From Bradyrhizobium algeriense (GTDB lineage: Bacteria > Pseudomonadota > Alphaproteobacteria > Rhizobiales > Xanthobacteraceae), in contig NZ_JAZHRV010000001.1 of assembly GCF_036924595.1 (NCBI RefSeq), positions 5,580,001 to 5,644,000 of the forward strand: DNA of 64,000 nt, in the 5' to 3' direction. Shown piece by piece: positions 43,154 through 53,700 of this stretch. The notes under the pieces were generated by a model. The model had not been told where the DNA came from and ran no database searches. It saw only the letters and a list, made by a program, of their open reading frames with translations. The stretch's first letter is position 1. The number at the start of each line of letters is the position of its first letter. The position numbers were made by a program, and so were the translations under genes.

Positions 43154-44542
43154 TTACAGACCGTAAAGTATCTTCAGACCGCCGCTGGCACGAACGGCGA
43201 TCGTGATGCCATCACCCAGCAACTGCAATTTTTCGAGGCTTGCCGAGTCGAGGCGGCCTTCCATGCGAAAGCCATCTTTCAGCGGACGCGTCAGGCGTTC
43301 GTTCGCCGCGTTGAGCAGGTTCTGGTAGGAGATGCCGTAGTCGAGATTCGCGACATTCTTCAATTGCGCCGCGAGGTGTTGCACGGCAGATCGAATTTGG
43401 TCGTCATCTGATGAAGTTGTCAGGCCGATTTCACCGAAGGTGAAGGTCTTTGCGTTGGTATCGACTTTTGGCGTGGCGGAGAGATAGGTCCATTGGCCTG
43501 CGCTGGAATCAGTGTCCGAGCTCTTTGCGAGGCGCAGGCCGATCACGAGTTTGCCCGAAGACGGATAAACCTGAATCTCGCGCACGGATATGTCCTGTGC
43601 CGGCGCGGCTGCGATCGCCTGGCCTATCTTGTCCTTAAGCGTCTCGTAGCTGATGCGGACGGGAAGAATGACATCAAAGGTACCCGGCTCGGCCACGGCG
43701 GTGCCGAGCGGCGGCAGGACTGTCACGGTGACAGCCGGCGGTTGCTGCCCGATCACGGTTTCGGCGGAGCCAGCAAGCTCAAGTGATCCCCACAATACCT
43801 TGGCATTGGCGTGGACTCCCGCGAAAGCCGCGCTCTGCGGCGTCAGCTGCAGCCAGACCGGCGGATTCTCCGCGAGTTTGATGGGTTCAAACGCGTGACG
43901 CCAGGCCGTCTCGGCCTTGCCGTGCAGGTCGAGTGCGCGCGCAGCCGCCAGCGCCCGCGACCGGATGCGGCCCAGCTGCGTCCGGATGTTGGGCTCGACA
44001 TACGGCGCAAGGTCAAACTCGCGGCCGAGCACGTGAAGGTAGGGATGTTCGCTCCAGTGGAAGGAGTCGCTGATGTTCAGCTGGAGCGACCCGTCCCTGC
44101 GCAGCGCCGGGCGCGCTTCAACCTCGATCGTGGCGCGCGCCTCGGTCTCGCCGCGAATGCGCGCCGTGAAACGATTGGCTCCCTGGCCTTCGGCCGCGCC
44201 ATAGATGGAGACGGCTCCGAAGACGCTGTCGCCCCGCCCATAGAGCGAGACGGGGCTGGTCCGGTCGACGTGACCCCAGACGTCGCAATTGGCGTTGACG
44301 CGGAAGATGAAAACACGACGATGAACGCAGTTGACGCGCTCGTCGATGGTGGCAAGCCGCTTTGGAATATCCCGCTCGATCGCCGCGGCCAGGGCCGGCA
44401 GCCCGAACTCGACCGTCGCAGAGATGCGCGAAGTCGTTACGAGCGGCGTTGCTGCATCCGGGCTCAACGCCGGCTTATCGGCGGCGAACGCGATCGACGG
44501 GAGCGTCCCAAGCGCGAGCGCGGCGAGGCGCGCTATGCCCAT
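43154..44542 (-). CDS. DUF4403-family exported protein
   Basis: The 462-residue protein begins with a signal peptide (MGIARLAALALGTLPSIAFAADK). It has the DUF4403 pattern of two related beta-rich halves: LPALAAAIERDIPKRL and NCDVWGHVDR, then the second half from VILPVRISYETLKDKIGQAI, which includes the central helix of BPI/TULIP-like folds. TULIP-like proteins bind lipids, so lipid transfer or binding beside the lipase gene is a possibility, inferred only. A longer start at 44602 exists. The following gap, 44543-44987, contains no supported gene. Confidence 0.75.
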   Translation of the reverse strand: MGIARLAALALGTLPSIAFAADKPALSPDAATPLVTTSRISATVEFGLPALAAAIERDIPKRLATIDERVNCVHRRVFIFRVNANCDVWGHVDRTSPVSLYGRGDSVFGAVSIYGAAEGQGANRFTARIRGETEARATIEVEARPALRRDGSLQLNISDSFHWSEHPYLHVLGREFDLAPYVEPNIRTQLGRIRSRALAAARALDLHGKAETAWRHAFEPIKLAENPPVWLQLTPQSAAFAGVHANAKVLWGSLELAGSAETVIGQQPPAVTVTVLPPLGTAVAEPGTFDVILPVRISYETLKDKIGQAIAAAPAQDISVREIQVYPSSGKLVIGLRLAKSSDTDSSAGQWTYLSATPKVDTNAKTFTFGEIGLTTSSDDDQIRSAVQHLAAQLKNVANLDYGISYQNLLNAANERLTRPLKDGFRMEGRLDSASLEKLQLLGDGITIAVRASGGLKILYGL

Positions 44543-44927
44543 GCGTGATTTATTCGCGATCGAATCGTATTCCGGCTGATATGTGCGCAATGGATGGATC
44601 ATTTTACTACTCCAACAAAGGCTCATCGCGGAGCTTCAGGAAGAGCAGAACCACAGTTGGTACTGAGTGCGCTCGCGAGCAACTCCGTTAGGGCTGCACA
44701 AGCTGCGGAGGCTGCTTCTCGATCCGGCCCGACAGAGCTGGCAAGCTCGAGCGATCCCGAGATCGAGCTACCGCCATTCTGTATCCGTTTTCGACAAGAG
44801 TTGGGCGGATCCGATCCACGAGCTGGTGAACCTCAAAGCCAACTTCACGGTGAACGCCTGACGTCTCGCAAGAAAAATCACAAATGACGCAAGTCGATGG
44901 CTTTCAGACCCTCCGCATTGCCGCACC

Positions 44928-44953
44928 GCGCCAGTTTCGCACCAGAAACGACC
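44928..44953 (+). repeat. TGGTGCGAAAC-type short repeat, copy c
   Basis: GCGCCAGTTTCGCACCAGAA then ACGACC differs from copy b by one base in the core. Copies b and c flank the lipase/DUF4403 pair (3.1 kb) as direct repeats. Confidence 0.7.
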
Positions 44954-44987
44954 TCACTGGTCCGCAACAAACGCTAGCCACATCAGA

Positions 44988-46004
44988 TTAGATCAAGAAT
45001 TGATCCTGCAACCAGCGTACGCCGGCGGCATTTTCGAAGGTTACGACAGGACCATCCGTAATGACGCGCCTGGGGAGGTTGATCCCCGGCTTGTTCCCCG
45101 CGGTGACCGCAGCGATACCGGCGAGGATGGCTCCGCCATGAATGAGACAGGACGGATTGCGCACGGTGGCAAACATGCGTCCTTCAAAGACGGCATCGAG
45201 GGCAGGCGGCATGGCGTCGATGCCGCCGATGAGGATGCTGGTGCGGCCGCGCGCCTTCATCACGTCGTAGGCCGCGAGCGCCATGTCGTCGCTGTGAAAG
45301 AAGGCCGCGTCAATTCGCGCGTGCTTGGCGAGGAGCGCTTCCCATAGCCGTGTCACCTTTGCGAGGTCCCAGTCGGCCGCCTGGGTGTCGAGCACCTCGA
45401 TGCCGGGAAACTGTTTCACCACGGACTCAAAACCCCTGGCGCGTTCCTGCGCGGCGCTGTGGTCGAGCGGCCCCTGGGTCATGATGATCTTGCCCTGACC
45501 GTCGAGCTTGGCGACCAGCGCGCGGGTCACAGCCCGGCCCATGGTCTCGTTGTCGGCTCCCAGGTGACTGTAGATGCTGAGCTCGCTGGCGGGCGCGATC
45601 ACGGTTTCCATCTCGATCACGGGGATGCTGGCGTCGATCATTTTCTGCACCGGCTCCATCAGCGTGCCGGTGCCAAGGGCCTGAATGGCAACGAAGTCCC
45701 ATTTCTGCGACGCCATTCTGTCGATCGCCGCGCGTTGCTTGTTGGCGTCGAGCTCGCCATCGAACCAGGTCACATCGACGTTGCGCAGTTTGCCCCAATA
45801 CTCAGCGGCGGCCTTGCCCTGAGCGCACCATGTCGATTGCAGTCCGCCATTGGAGAACGCAGCTTTCAGCGGCTTGTCCAGGCGAACAGCAGCCGCTTGT
45901 GCTCGCGCCTCGCCGAAAGCCAGGGCGCCAAACGTTGCTGTCGCTCCTCCAGCGGACACTCCAGCCAGAAAGTCACGCCTGCTGCTGTTCAACGTGTCGG
46001 TCAT
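44988..46004 (-). CDS. Tat-exported ribose/sugar-type ABC substrate-binding protein
   Basis: The 338-residue protein has a twin-arginine leader (SSRRDFLAGVSAGGATATFG) and the RbsB-like fold: LKAAFSNGGLQSTWCAQGKAAAEYW, QALGTGTLMEPVQKMIDASIPVIEME and DAAFFHSDDMALAAYDVMK. GGAGG precedes the ATG at 46004. It would bind a sugar or polyol in the periplasm for a class-2 sugar ABC transporter. Permease and ATPase genes are absent nearby. The gap 46005-46416 up to HlyD shows no gene I can support; two promoters must lie there. Confidence 0.85.
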   Translation of the reverse strand: MTDTLNSSRRDFLAGVSAGGATATFGALAFGEARAQAAAVRLDKPLKAAFSNGGLQSTWCAQGKAAAEYWGKLRNVDVTWFDGELDANKQRAAIDRMASQKWDFVAIQALGTGTLMEPVQKMIDASIPVIEMETVIAPASELSIYSHLGADNETMGRAVTRALVAKLDGQGKIIMTQGPLDHSAAQERARGFESVVKQFPGIEVLDTQAADWDLAKVTRLWEALLAKHARIDAAFFHSDDMALAAYDVMKARGRTSILIGGIDAMPPALDAVFEGRMFATVRNPSCLIHGGAILAGIAAVTAGNKPGINLPRRVITDGPVVTFENAAGVRWLQDQFLI

Positions 46005-46416
46005 CCCTGCCTCCTGGGTCAACTCGTCCAGCGTCGATATCGCGCGGAAGTCTGGCAGTACAGGAATCGCGTTGCAAGCTGATCATATTAAATCAACTTG
46101 TAACTTGTCGGCCTGCTGCAGGCTGCCCAACGTCGGGAGTCCGCCAGAGTTCCGCATCATGTCATGAAACCCGAGAGTGAAACTTCGGCTGCTATCCTAG
46201 GATGTGCTATCGTAGTAGCATTACCGACGAGCTCGATCGGCGAACCCCACGCGTCGAGTCGGGATAGCGCTGCGGCCAGAGAGCTGCGCTCTCCGGCTGC
46301 AATCGGGAAAGTAGGGCCATCGCCTGACCTGCCCGAAGCAAACCTCGTTCTCGAGCGGGAGGTGCACCGTACCCCGACGACATCGCAAGCGGTTGTCAGA
46401 ATGACGGGAGACGAAG

Positions 46417-47775
46417 GTGGACAGCCTAGCAAAGAGCCAGGACTACAAAGGAATCGCGACGCCGATTGCCCGCGACCGTCGGGCGACACCGCAGATCGGC
46501 AGCGACGTCGGCTACCTGAGAGTGACGCGCGGTGTCCGGAATCTTCTCATCGCCGTCATCGCACTGGTGGTACTCCTCGTTCTCCTGTCGCTATTCGTGA
46601 AGATCGAGGAAGTCGCCCGGGCTCGCGGTGAATTCATTCCGGCAGCGCGCGTCCAGAATATCCAGACCGCCGAGGGCGGCCTGCTCGAGGCAATCCTCGT
46701 GCGCAATGACGATCGCGTTGCAAAGGATCAGGTCCTCGCCAAGTTCCGCGCCACCGACCTGTTACGAGATATCGATCTGACCGATGTGCGCATCGGCCGG
46801 CTCCAGATCGAGGCCGAGCGGCTCGACGCCTTTGCCAACGGACGGGACCCCGACCTGGAAAAGTACCGAGCCCAGCATCCGCAGATGGTCGATGAAGCCC
46901 TCGCGCTTCACAAGCAGCAGGTGCTGCGGTTGCAACGTGACCTCGAACAGAAGGATCATACCATCAGCGAGGTAAAGACCGCGATTGCATCCGCGGAACA
47001 AAAGATCCCGGCGGCGAGAGCGAGCCTCAAGTCCACCCAGGAACTGCTCGAGCGCACGCGCGAAGGCGTGCGCCTCGAGGTGATCGCGCGCAATCGCCTG
47101 GCCGGGGTCGAGGAACAGGCGGCACAATCCGAGCGGACCTATGTCGAGCTCGTATCGTCGCTCGACGAGCTCAAGTCACGCATCAGGAGCATCGAGGCCG
47201 AGCAGGCCTCGATGACGGCCAAGGCGGCGAGCGATGCGCGCAATGAGCGCGCCGACCGCATTGCGCAGTTGAACGAGGCCAATGTCACGCTCGCAGCGCT
47301 CCGCACCCGCTCGCAAGGCATCGAGGTTACGGCACCTGTCAACGGCATCGTGCACAAGGTGTCGGAGACGCCGGTCGGAACGGTGATACCGGCCGGCGGA
47401 ACGGTATGCGAGATCGTGCCGACCGATGGCGGGGTGCTGATGCAGTCACGGGTCACGCCGCGCGATATCGGTTTCGTGCATGTCGGTCAGAAGGCGCTCG
47501 TGAAAGCCGACGCTTTCGAATACGGCCGCTTTGGCGCGATCGGGGGCAAGGTGGCCCGCATCTCGCCCTCGAGCGAGAAGACGCCACAAGGGCAGGAACC
47601 GTTTTTCGTGGCAGAGATAGAACTCGACCGCGATCATGTCGGCGTTGACCGGGCCCATGTCGTGACTCCGGGGATGACCGGCGAGGTGAGCATCCTCACC
47701 GGCGACAAGACGATCTTCCAGTATCTGCTGAAGCCAATCTACGTCACTTTGGATTCGGCCCTGCGCGAACGGTGA
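46417..47775 (+). CDS. HlyD-family type I secretion adaptor
   Basis: The 452-residue protein starts at a GTG (MDSLAKSQ) behind GGAGACGAAG. A single membrane segment lies at about residues 41-62 (LLIAVIALVVLLVLLSLFV). A long periplasmic coiled coil (about 140-310) and the beta-barrel/lipoyl halves follow, with IQTAEGGLLEAILVRNDDRV and VTAPVNGIVHKVSETPVGTVI. It links an ABC exporter to a TolC-like pore. The adhesin gene begins 11 bases downstream, so this adaptor most likely serves that adhesin. No tolC-like gene is in the window. Confidence 0.92.
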   Translation: MDSLAKSQDYKGIATPIARDRRATPQIGSDVGYLRVTRGVRNLLIAVIALVVLLVLLSLFVKIEEVARARGEFIPAARVQNIQTAEGGLLEAILVRNDDRVAKDQVLAKFRATDLLRDIDLTDVRIGRLQIEAERLDAFANGRDPDLEKYRAQHPQMVDEALALHKQQVLRLQRDLEQKDHTISEVKTAIASAEQKIPAARASLKSTQELLERTREGVRLEVIARNRLAGVEEQAAQSERTYVELVSSLDELKSRIRSIEAEQASMTAKAASDARNERADRIAQLNEANVTLAALRTRSQGIEVTAPVNGIVHKVSETPVGTVIPAGGTVCEIVPTDGGVLMQSRVTPRDIGFVHVGQKALVKADAFEYGRFGAIGGKVARISPSSEKTPQGQEPFFVAEIELDRDHVGVDRAHVVTPGMTGEVSILTGDKTIFQYLLKPIYVTLDSALRER

Positions 47776-47786
47776 AGGAGCGTAGG

Positions 47787-50700
47787 ATGGCAAAGTCAGG
47801 CCAGCCCAGGGACAAGACAAGGTCTGCCGCCCCCTCCAGTCGCAAATCCGGCACGGAGTCGGACAGCAAGCTGAGCAAGGCCATCGACAGGCCCATCGGT
47901 GCACCCGACAAAGCGCGCGAGGAAGCGCCGATCGGTTGGGACTTCGGCCCGGATGGCCACCAGCCGCCGATCATCCCCGTCCCCGATGAAGGCGCGCCGG
48001 CGGACGCGGCTCCTCCTTCTGGGACAGACCAGTCGAGCGCCCGTCAAGGCGACGAAAATCTGCCGGACGGGACCGGCGGTGCTGCACCTGTTGCGTCCGA
48101 TGCCGGCTCGGCAGCCATAGCCGGCGTCGATGACGTTGCGGGAGAGGACGGCCGCATCTCAGGGCCGGCGCTGCATGCCCGGGGGAGCGGTTCGCTCGAT
48201 GCCGCAGCGCCCGTGCTGCGGCCAGTCGATCCTGGCGGCGATTCACGGCCGGCGCCCGCACCACCGGCAGGTGGCGGCGGCGGGGGCTCCAGCGGTGATG
48301 ATCGTGGCCAGCCGGAGGAAAGCTACCCGGGTCAGCAGGAGGACGACACTCCCGGCACCGTTAGCCCGAACGCGCCGCCCATCGTCAGCGGCGGGCACGA
48401 GAGCGAGGTTACTGAAGACACGATTCTCACCTCCAGCGGCCAGCTCATCGCGACCGATGAGGCGCCAGGTTCCATCAGCTGGAGCGTGCAAGGCGGCACC
48501 GGCGCCTATGGCAGTCTGACCATCGATGCGGACGGACGCTGGACCTATACCATGGACAACGACAGCCCCGCTGTGCAGGGGCTGAAAGCCAGCGACACCG
48601 TACAGGAGATCTACACGGTGCGCGTCACGGATAGCGCTGGTGAAGTCGTCGACCAGCAAATCACCATTACGATCAAGGGAACCAACGATCTGCCTGTGAT
48701 CAGCGGCACCCACACGGGCGAGGTTACTGAAGACACAGCCCTCGAAGCCGGTGGCACGCTGACGACCACCGATGTCGACGTCGGCGACACCGCGACCTGG
48801 TCTATGGTCGGCGATAGCGACGGCACCTATGGCGTGCTCACCCTCAATCCCGACGGCTCCTGGTCCTACGCGCTGGACAACGATGCGGCGCAGGGTCTGA
48901 AGGCCGGCGAGACCGTGCAGGAGATCTTCACGATCAAGGCAACGGATTCCGCCGGCGCCGAGGTCACGCAACAGGTGACGGTGACGGTCACCGGCACCAA
49001 CGATGTCCCGGTCATTTCCGGCACCGCCACCGGCGCGGTGGACGAGGATGGCAGCCTGACCGCGCAGGGCGTGCTCACGACCAGTGACGCCGATGTCGGC
49101 GACACCGCGAGCTGGAGCGTGGTCGGCAGCGATGCGGGCAAGTACGGCGAGCTGACCCTCAATCCGGATGGCTCCTGGTCCTATGCGCTCGACAACGATG
49201 CGGCACAGGGTCTGAAGGCCGGCGAGACCGTGCAGGAAATCTTCACGGTCAAGGCGACGGACTCTGAAGGCGCTTCGGTCACGCAACAGGTGACGGTGAC
49301 GGTCGCCGGCACCAACGATGTCCCGGTGATCTCCGGTACGGCCACCGGCACGGTCGCCGAGGACGGCACCTTGACGGCGCAGGGTGCGCTGACGGCGGGC
49401 GACGCCGATGTCGGCGATACCGCGACGTGGTCCGTGGTCGGCGACAGCGACAGTACCTATGGCGCACTGACGCTCAATTCCGATGGCTCCTGGTCCTATG
49501 TGCTCGACAACGATGCGGCACAGGGTTTGAAGGCCGGCGAGACCGTGCAGGAAATCTTCACGGTCAAGGCGACGGACTCTGAAGGCGCTGCGGTTACGCA
49601 ACAGGTGACGGTGACGGTGACCGGCACCAACGATGTGCCGGTGATCTCCGGTACGGCCACCGGCGCGGTCGGCGAAGATGGCGCGCTGACGGCGCAGGGT
49701 GCGCTCACGACCAGTGACGCCGATATCGGCGACACCGCGACTTGGTCCGTGGTCGGCAACGACGCGGGCCAATACGGCGAGCTGACGCTCAATGCCGATG
49801 GCTCGTGGTCGTACGCGCTCGACAACGATGCCGCGCAGGGCTTGAAGGCCGGCGAGACCGTGCAGGAGATCTTCGCGGTCAAGGCGACGGATTCCGCCGG
49901 CGCCGAGGTCACGCAGCAGATCACCGTCACGGTCACCGGCACCAACGACGTCCCGGTGATCTCAGGGACCACCACCGGCGCAGTCGCCGAGGACCGCACG
50001 CTGACGGCACAGGGCGCGCTGACGACCACTGATATCGATGTCGGCGATACTGCAACCTGGAGCGTGGTCGGCAACGACACCGGCCAGTACGGCGAGTTGA
50101 CACTCAACACCGATGGCTCGTGGTCCTATGCGCTCGACAACGATGCAGCGCAGGGCCTGAAGGCCGGCGAGACCGTGCAGGAAATCTTCACCGTCAAGGC
50201 GATGGACTCGGCTGGCGCCTCGGTCACTCAGCAGGTGACCGTCACGGTCACCGGCACCAACGACGTCCCCGTGATCTCCGGCACGGAGACGGGCTTAGTG
50301 GCCGAAGATGGCACGCTGACGGCGCAAGGATCGCTGACTTCCTCGGATGCGGACATCGGCGACAGGGCGACGTGGTCGCTGGTCGGCGACGACACGGGCC
50401 AGTACGGCTCGCTGACGCTCAACCCCGATGGCAGCTGGTCCTACGCGCTCGACAATGACGCGGCCAATGTGCAGGGGCTTGCGAACGGCGACACTGCGCA
50501 AGACATCTTCACCGTCGGGGTGACCGACTCGTCTGGGGCGACTGTGACGCAGCAGGTGACGATCACGGTCACCGGCACCAACGACGCACCGTTGATTTCG
50601 GGGACAGGGACAGGGACGGTCGAAGAGGACGGCGACAGAACCGCCAAGGGGGTCCTTACCGCCACGGACAACGAGGGCGGACGCCTCACCTGGCAACTCG

Positions 50701-53700
50701 TCGGTGACGGCGACAGCCAGTACGGCAGCCTCAGCCTCGACTCCCGCGGCAATGACGCTGGTTGGCATTATGGGCTCGATAACAAGGCCGCCCAGGGCCT
50801 GAGGGAAGGCGAGACCGTCCAAGAGATATTTACGGTGCGGGTAACCGACGCTTCCGGCGCCAGCACCGACCACACGGTGACGGTTACAATCGTAGGCACC
50901 AACGACGTGCCCGTGATCTCCGGCACCACCACCGGTGCGGTGAGAGAGGACGGCACGCTGACCGCGCAGGGGACGCTCACCTCCTCCGATGCCGACATCG
51001 GCGATACGGCGACGTGGTCGCTGGTCAGCGACGATACGGGCCACTATGGCGAGCTGACGCTCAATGCCGATGGCTCCTGGTCTTACGCGCTGGACAATGA
51101 TGCGGCGCAGGGGTTGAAGGCCGGTCAGAGCGCGCAAGAGATCTTCACGGTCAAGGCGACGGACTCCGCCGGCGCCGAGGTCACGCAACAGGTCACGGTG
51201 ACGGTGACCGGCACCAACGATGTGCCGGTGATCTCGGGTACCACTACCGGCGCAGTCGGCGAGGACGGCCCGCTGACGGCACAGGGCGCGCTAACGGCGA
51301 GTGACGCCGATGTCGGCGATACCGCGACATGGTCGGTAGTCGGCGATAGCGACAGTACCTATGGTGCACTGACGCTCAATCCCGACGGCAGCTGGTCCTA
51401 CGCGCTGGACAACGATGCGGCACAAGGCCTGAAGGCCGGCGAGACCGTGCAGGAGATCTTCACGGTCAAGGCCACCGACTCCGCCGGCGCCGAAGTTACC
51501 CAACAGGTCACCATCACGGTGACCGGCACCAACGATGTGCCGGTGATCTCGGGTACCACCACCGGCGCAGTCGGCGAGGACGGCACGCTGACGGCACAAG
51601 GCGCGCTGACGACCACTGACGCCGATGTCGGCGATACCGCGACCTGGAGCGTGGTCGGTAACGACACCGGCCAGTACGGCGATTTGACACTCAACACCGA
51701 TGGCTCGTGGTCCTATGCGCTCGACAATGATGCGGCGCAGGGGCTGAAGGCCGGCGAGACCGTGCAGGAGATCTTCACCGTCAAGGCGACGGACTCAGAA
51801 GGTGCTTCGGTCACTCAGCAGGTGACGGTGACAGTCACCGGCACCAACGACGTGCCCGTGATCTCCGGCTCCGCCACCAGCGCGGTCGCCGAGGACGGTA
51901 CGCTGACGGCGCAGGGTGCGCTCACAACCACTGACGCCGATGTCGGCGATACCGCGACCTGGAGCGTGGTCGGCAACGACACCGGCCAGTACGGCGAGCT
52001 GACGCTCAACACCGATGGCTCGTGGTCCTATGCGCTCGACAACGATGCAGCGCAAGGTTTGAAGGCCGGCAAGACCGCGCACGAGATCTTTACGGTCAAG
52101 GCCACCGACTCCGCCGGCGCCGAGGTTACCCAACAGGTAACGGTGACGGTGACCGGCACCAACGATGTGCCCGTTATCTCCGGCACCGCCACCAGCACGG
52201 TCGCCGAGGACGGCACGCTGACGGCCCAGGGCGCGCTGACGGCGAGTGATGCCGACGTCGGCGACACCGTGACCTGGAGCGTGGTGAACGATGGTCGCGG
52301 CACTTATGGCGATATCACGGTCGACCAGGATGGTCACTGGAGCTACGTGCTGGACAACGACTCCGCGCAGGGATTGCGAGATGGCCAGAACGCTCAGGAG
52401 ATCTTCACGGTCAAGGTGACCGACAGCTCGGGCGCGACCAGCGAGCATCAGGTGACGGTGACTGTAGCCGGCACCAACGATGCGCCGGTAATCTCTGGCG
52501 CATTCACAGGCGAGACGCAGGAGGACGTGACGCTGGTGACGAGCGGCGATCTCGTCGCGAAGGACGTCGATGTCGGCGACACTGTAACCTGGTCGGTGGA
52601 TGGATCGGCGACGTCGGACTACGGCTCGCTTACCGTCGACCCCGAGAGCGGCCACTGGGTCTATACCCTGAACAACGATGCCGCACAGTCGCTGCAGCCA
52701 GGACAGGTTGTCCACGACAGCTTCACTGTTCAGGCAACGGACCAGTCCGGCGCGACGACAACGCAGGTCGTGACGGTCAACGTGACCGGTACCGCTGACG
52801 AGCCTCCTCCTCCGGTTGATGCGGGGGGAGACATCACGCTGGTCAATGTCAACGACTGGTACAATCCGGCCTGGGGCGGCGGCTATAACGCGACTTTCGA
52901 GCTTACCCTGACCGACGACATGCTGCAGGGCGGCAGCCTCGAGGCATGGATTCTGCAGGTCGTCGTCAACAATCCGAACGCGGTCATCTCGGGCGGCTGG
53001 CTCAACGGCTTCGATGGCACGGTCTCCTTCGACCCCGCCACGGGCAAGTTCAGCAACGTAGGCCAGGGTTATCAGCCCGAGTTGCATGCGGGCGATACCA
53101 TCCAGTTCACCATCGAGGTGCAGGGCACCGGTTACAACAGGGATGATATCTCGTTCTCGTTCCAGGACGCCGATCTTGCGCCCACAGCAACGGCGAAATT
53201 CAGCGCCGTCGTCGCGGCAACAGCGCCGGATATCGATACATCTTCGGATGCCGCGGCATCGGCCGCGAATGCCGCGGCGACCGCAGTCGCACTGGATCAC
53301 GACGCGTCGCCATCGACGGACAGCACACACGCGACGACAGCGCAAACCAGCGATCAGGCTCCATCCGATCATCTGGCAGATACGACGACAGCCGGCACCA
53401 GCGATGCATCCGGGCCTGCCACCCATCCAGCCGACCAGACGGTCGCGGCCACGGATGGACAGGAGGCCACTGCCCCGGCGTCGAGCGATGCAACAGGGAC
53501 CGCGGCCGCCGCGCAGCCGGCAGCCGAGCCGCCGGCCCCGTCGGACGCGCAGCAGCCAAGCGCTGCGCCTGGAGAGGATATCGCTCATGTGGAGCCGACT
53601 GTTGCTGCGAACGCCGGCGATGCGCCTGCGACGGATGCAACTCATACCGACAGCGGCGCCGCAGCAGTCGGCGGTGACCAGCATGATGCGACTGCATCTG

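Noticed and set aside
46164..46631. 155-residue + strand frame ahead of hlyD
   Set aside because: It overlaps the HlyD start in another frame, has no domain features and no clear ribosome-binding site.
48690..52500. Regular repeats that might suggest a CRISPR-like array
   Set aside because: The period of 315 bases is in frame and encodes VCBS domains; there are no short repeats with unique spacers.
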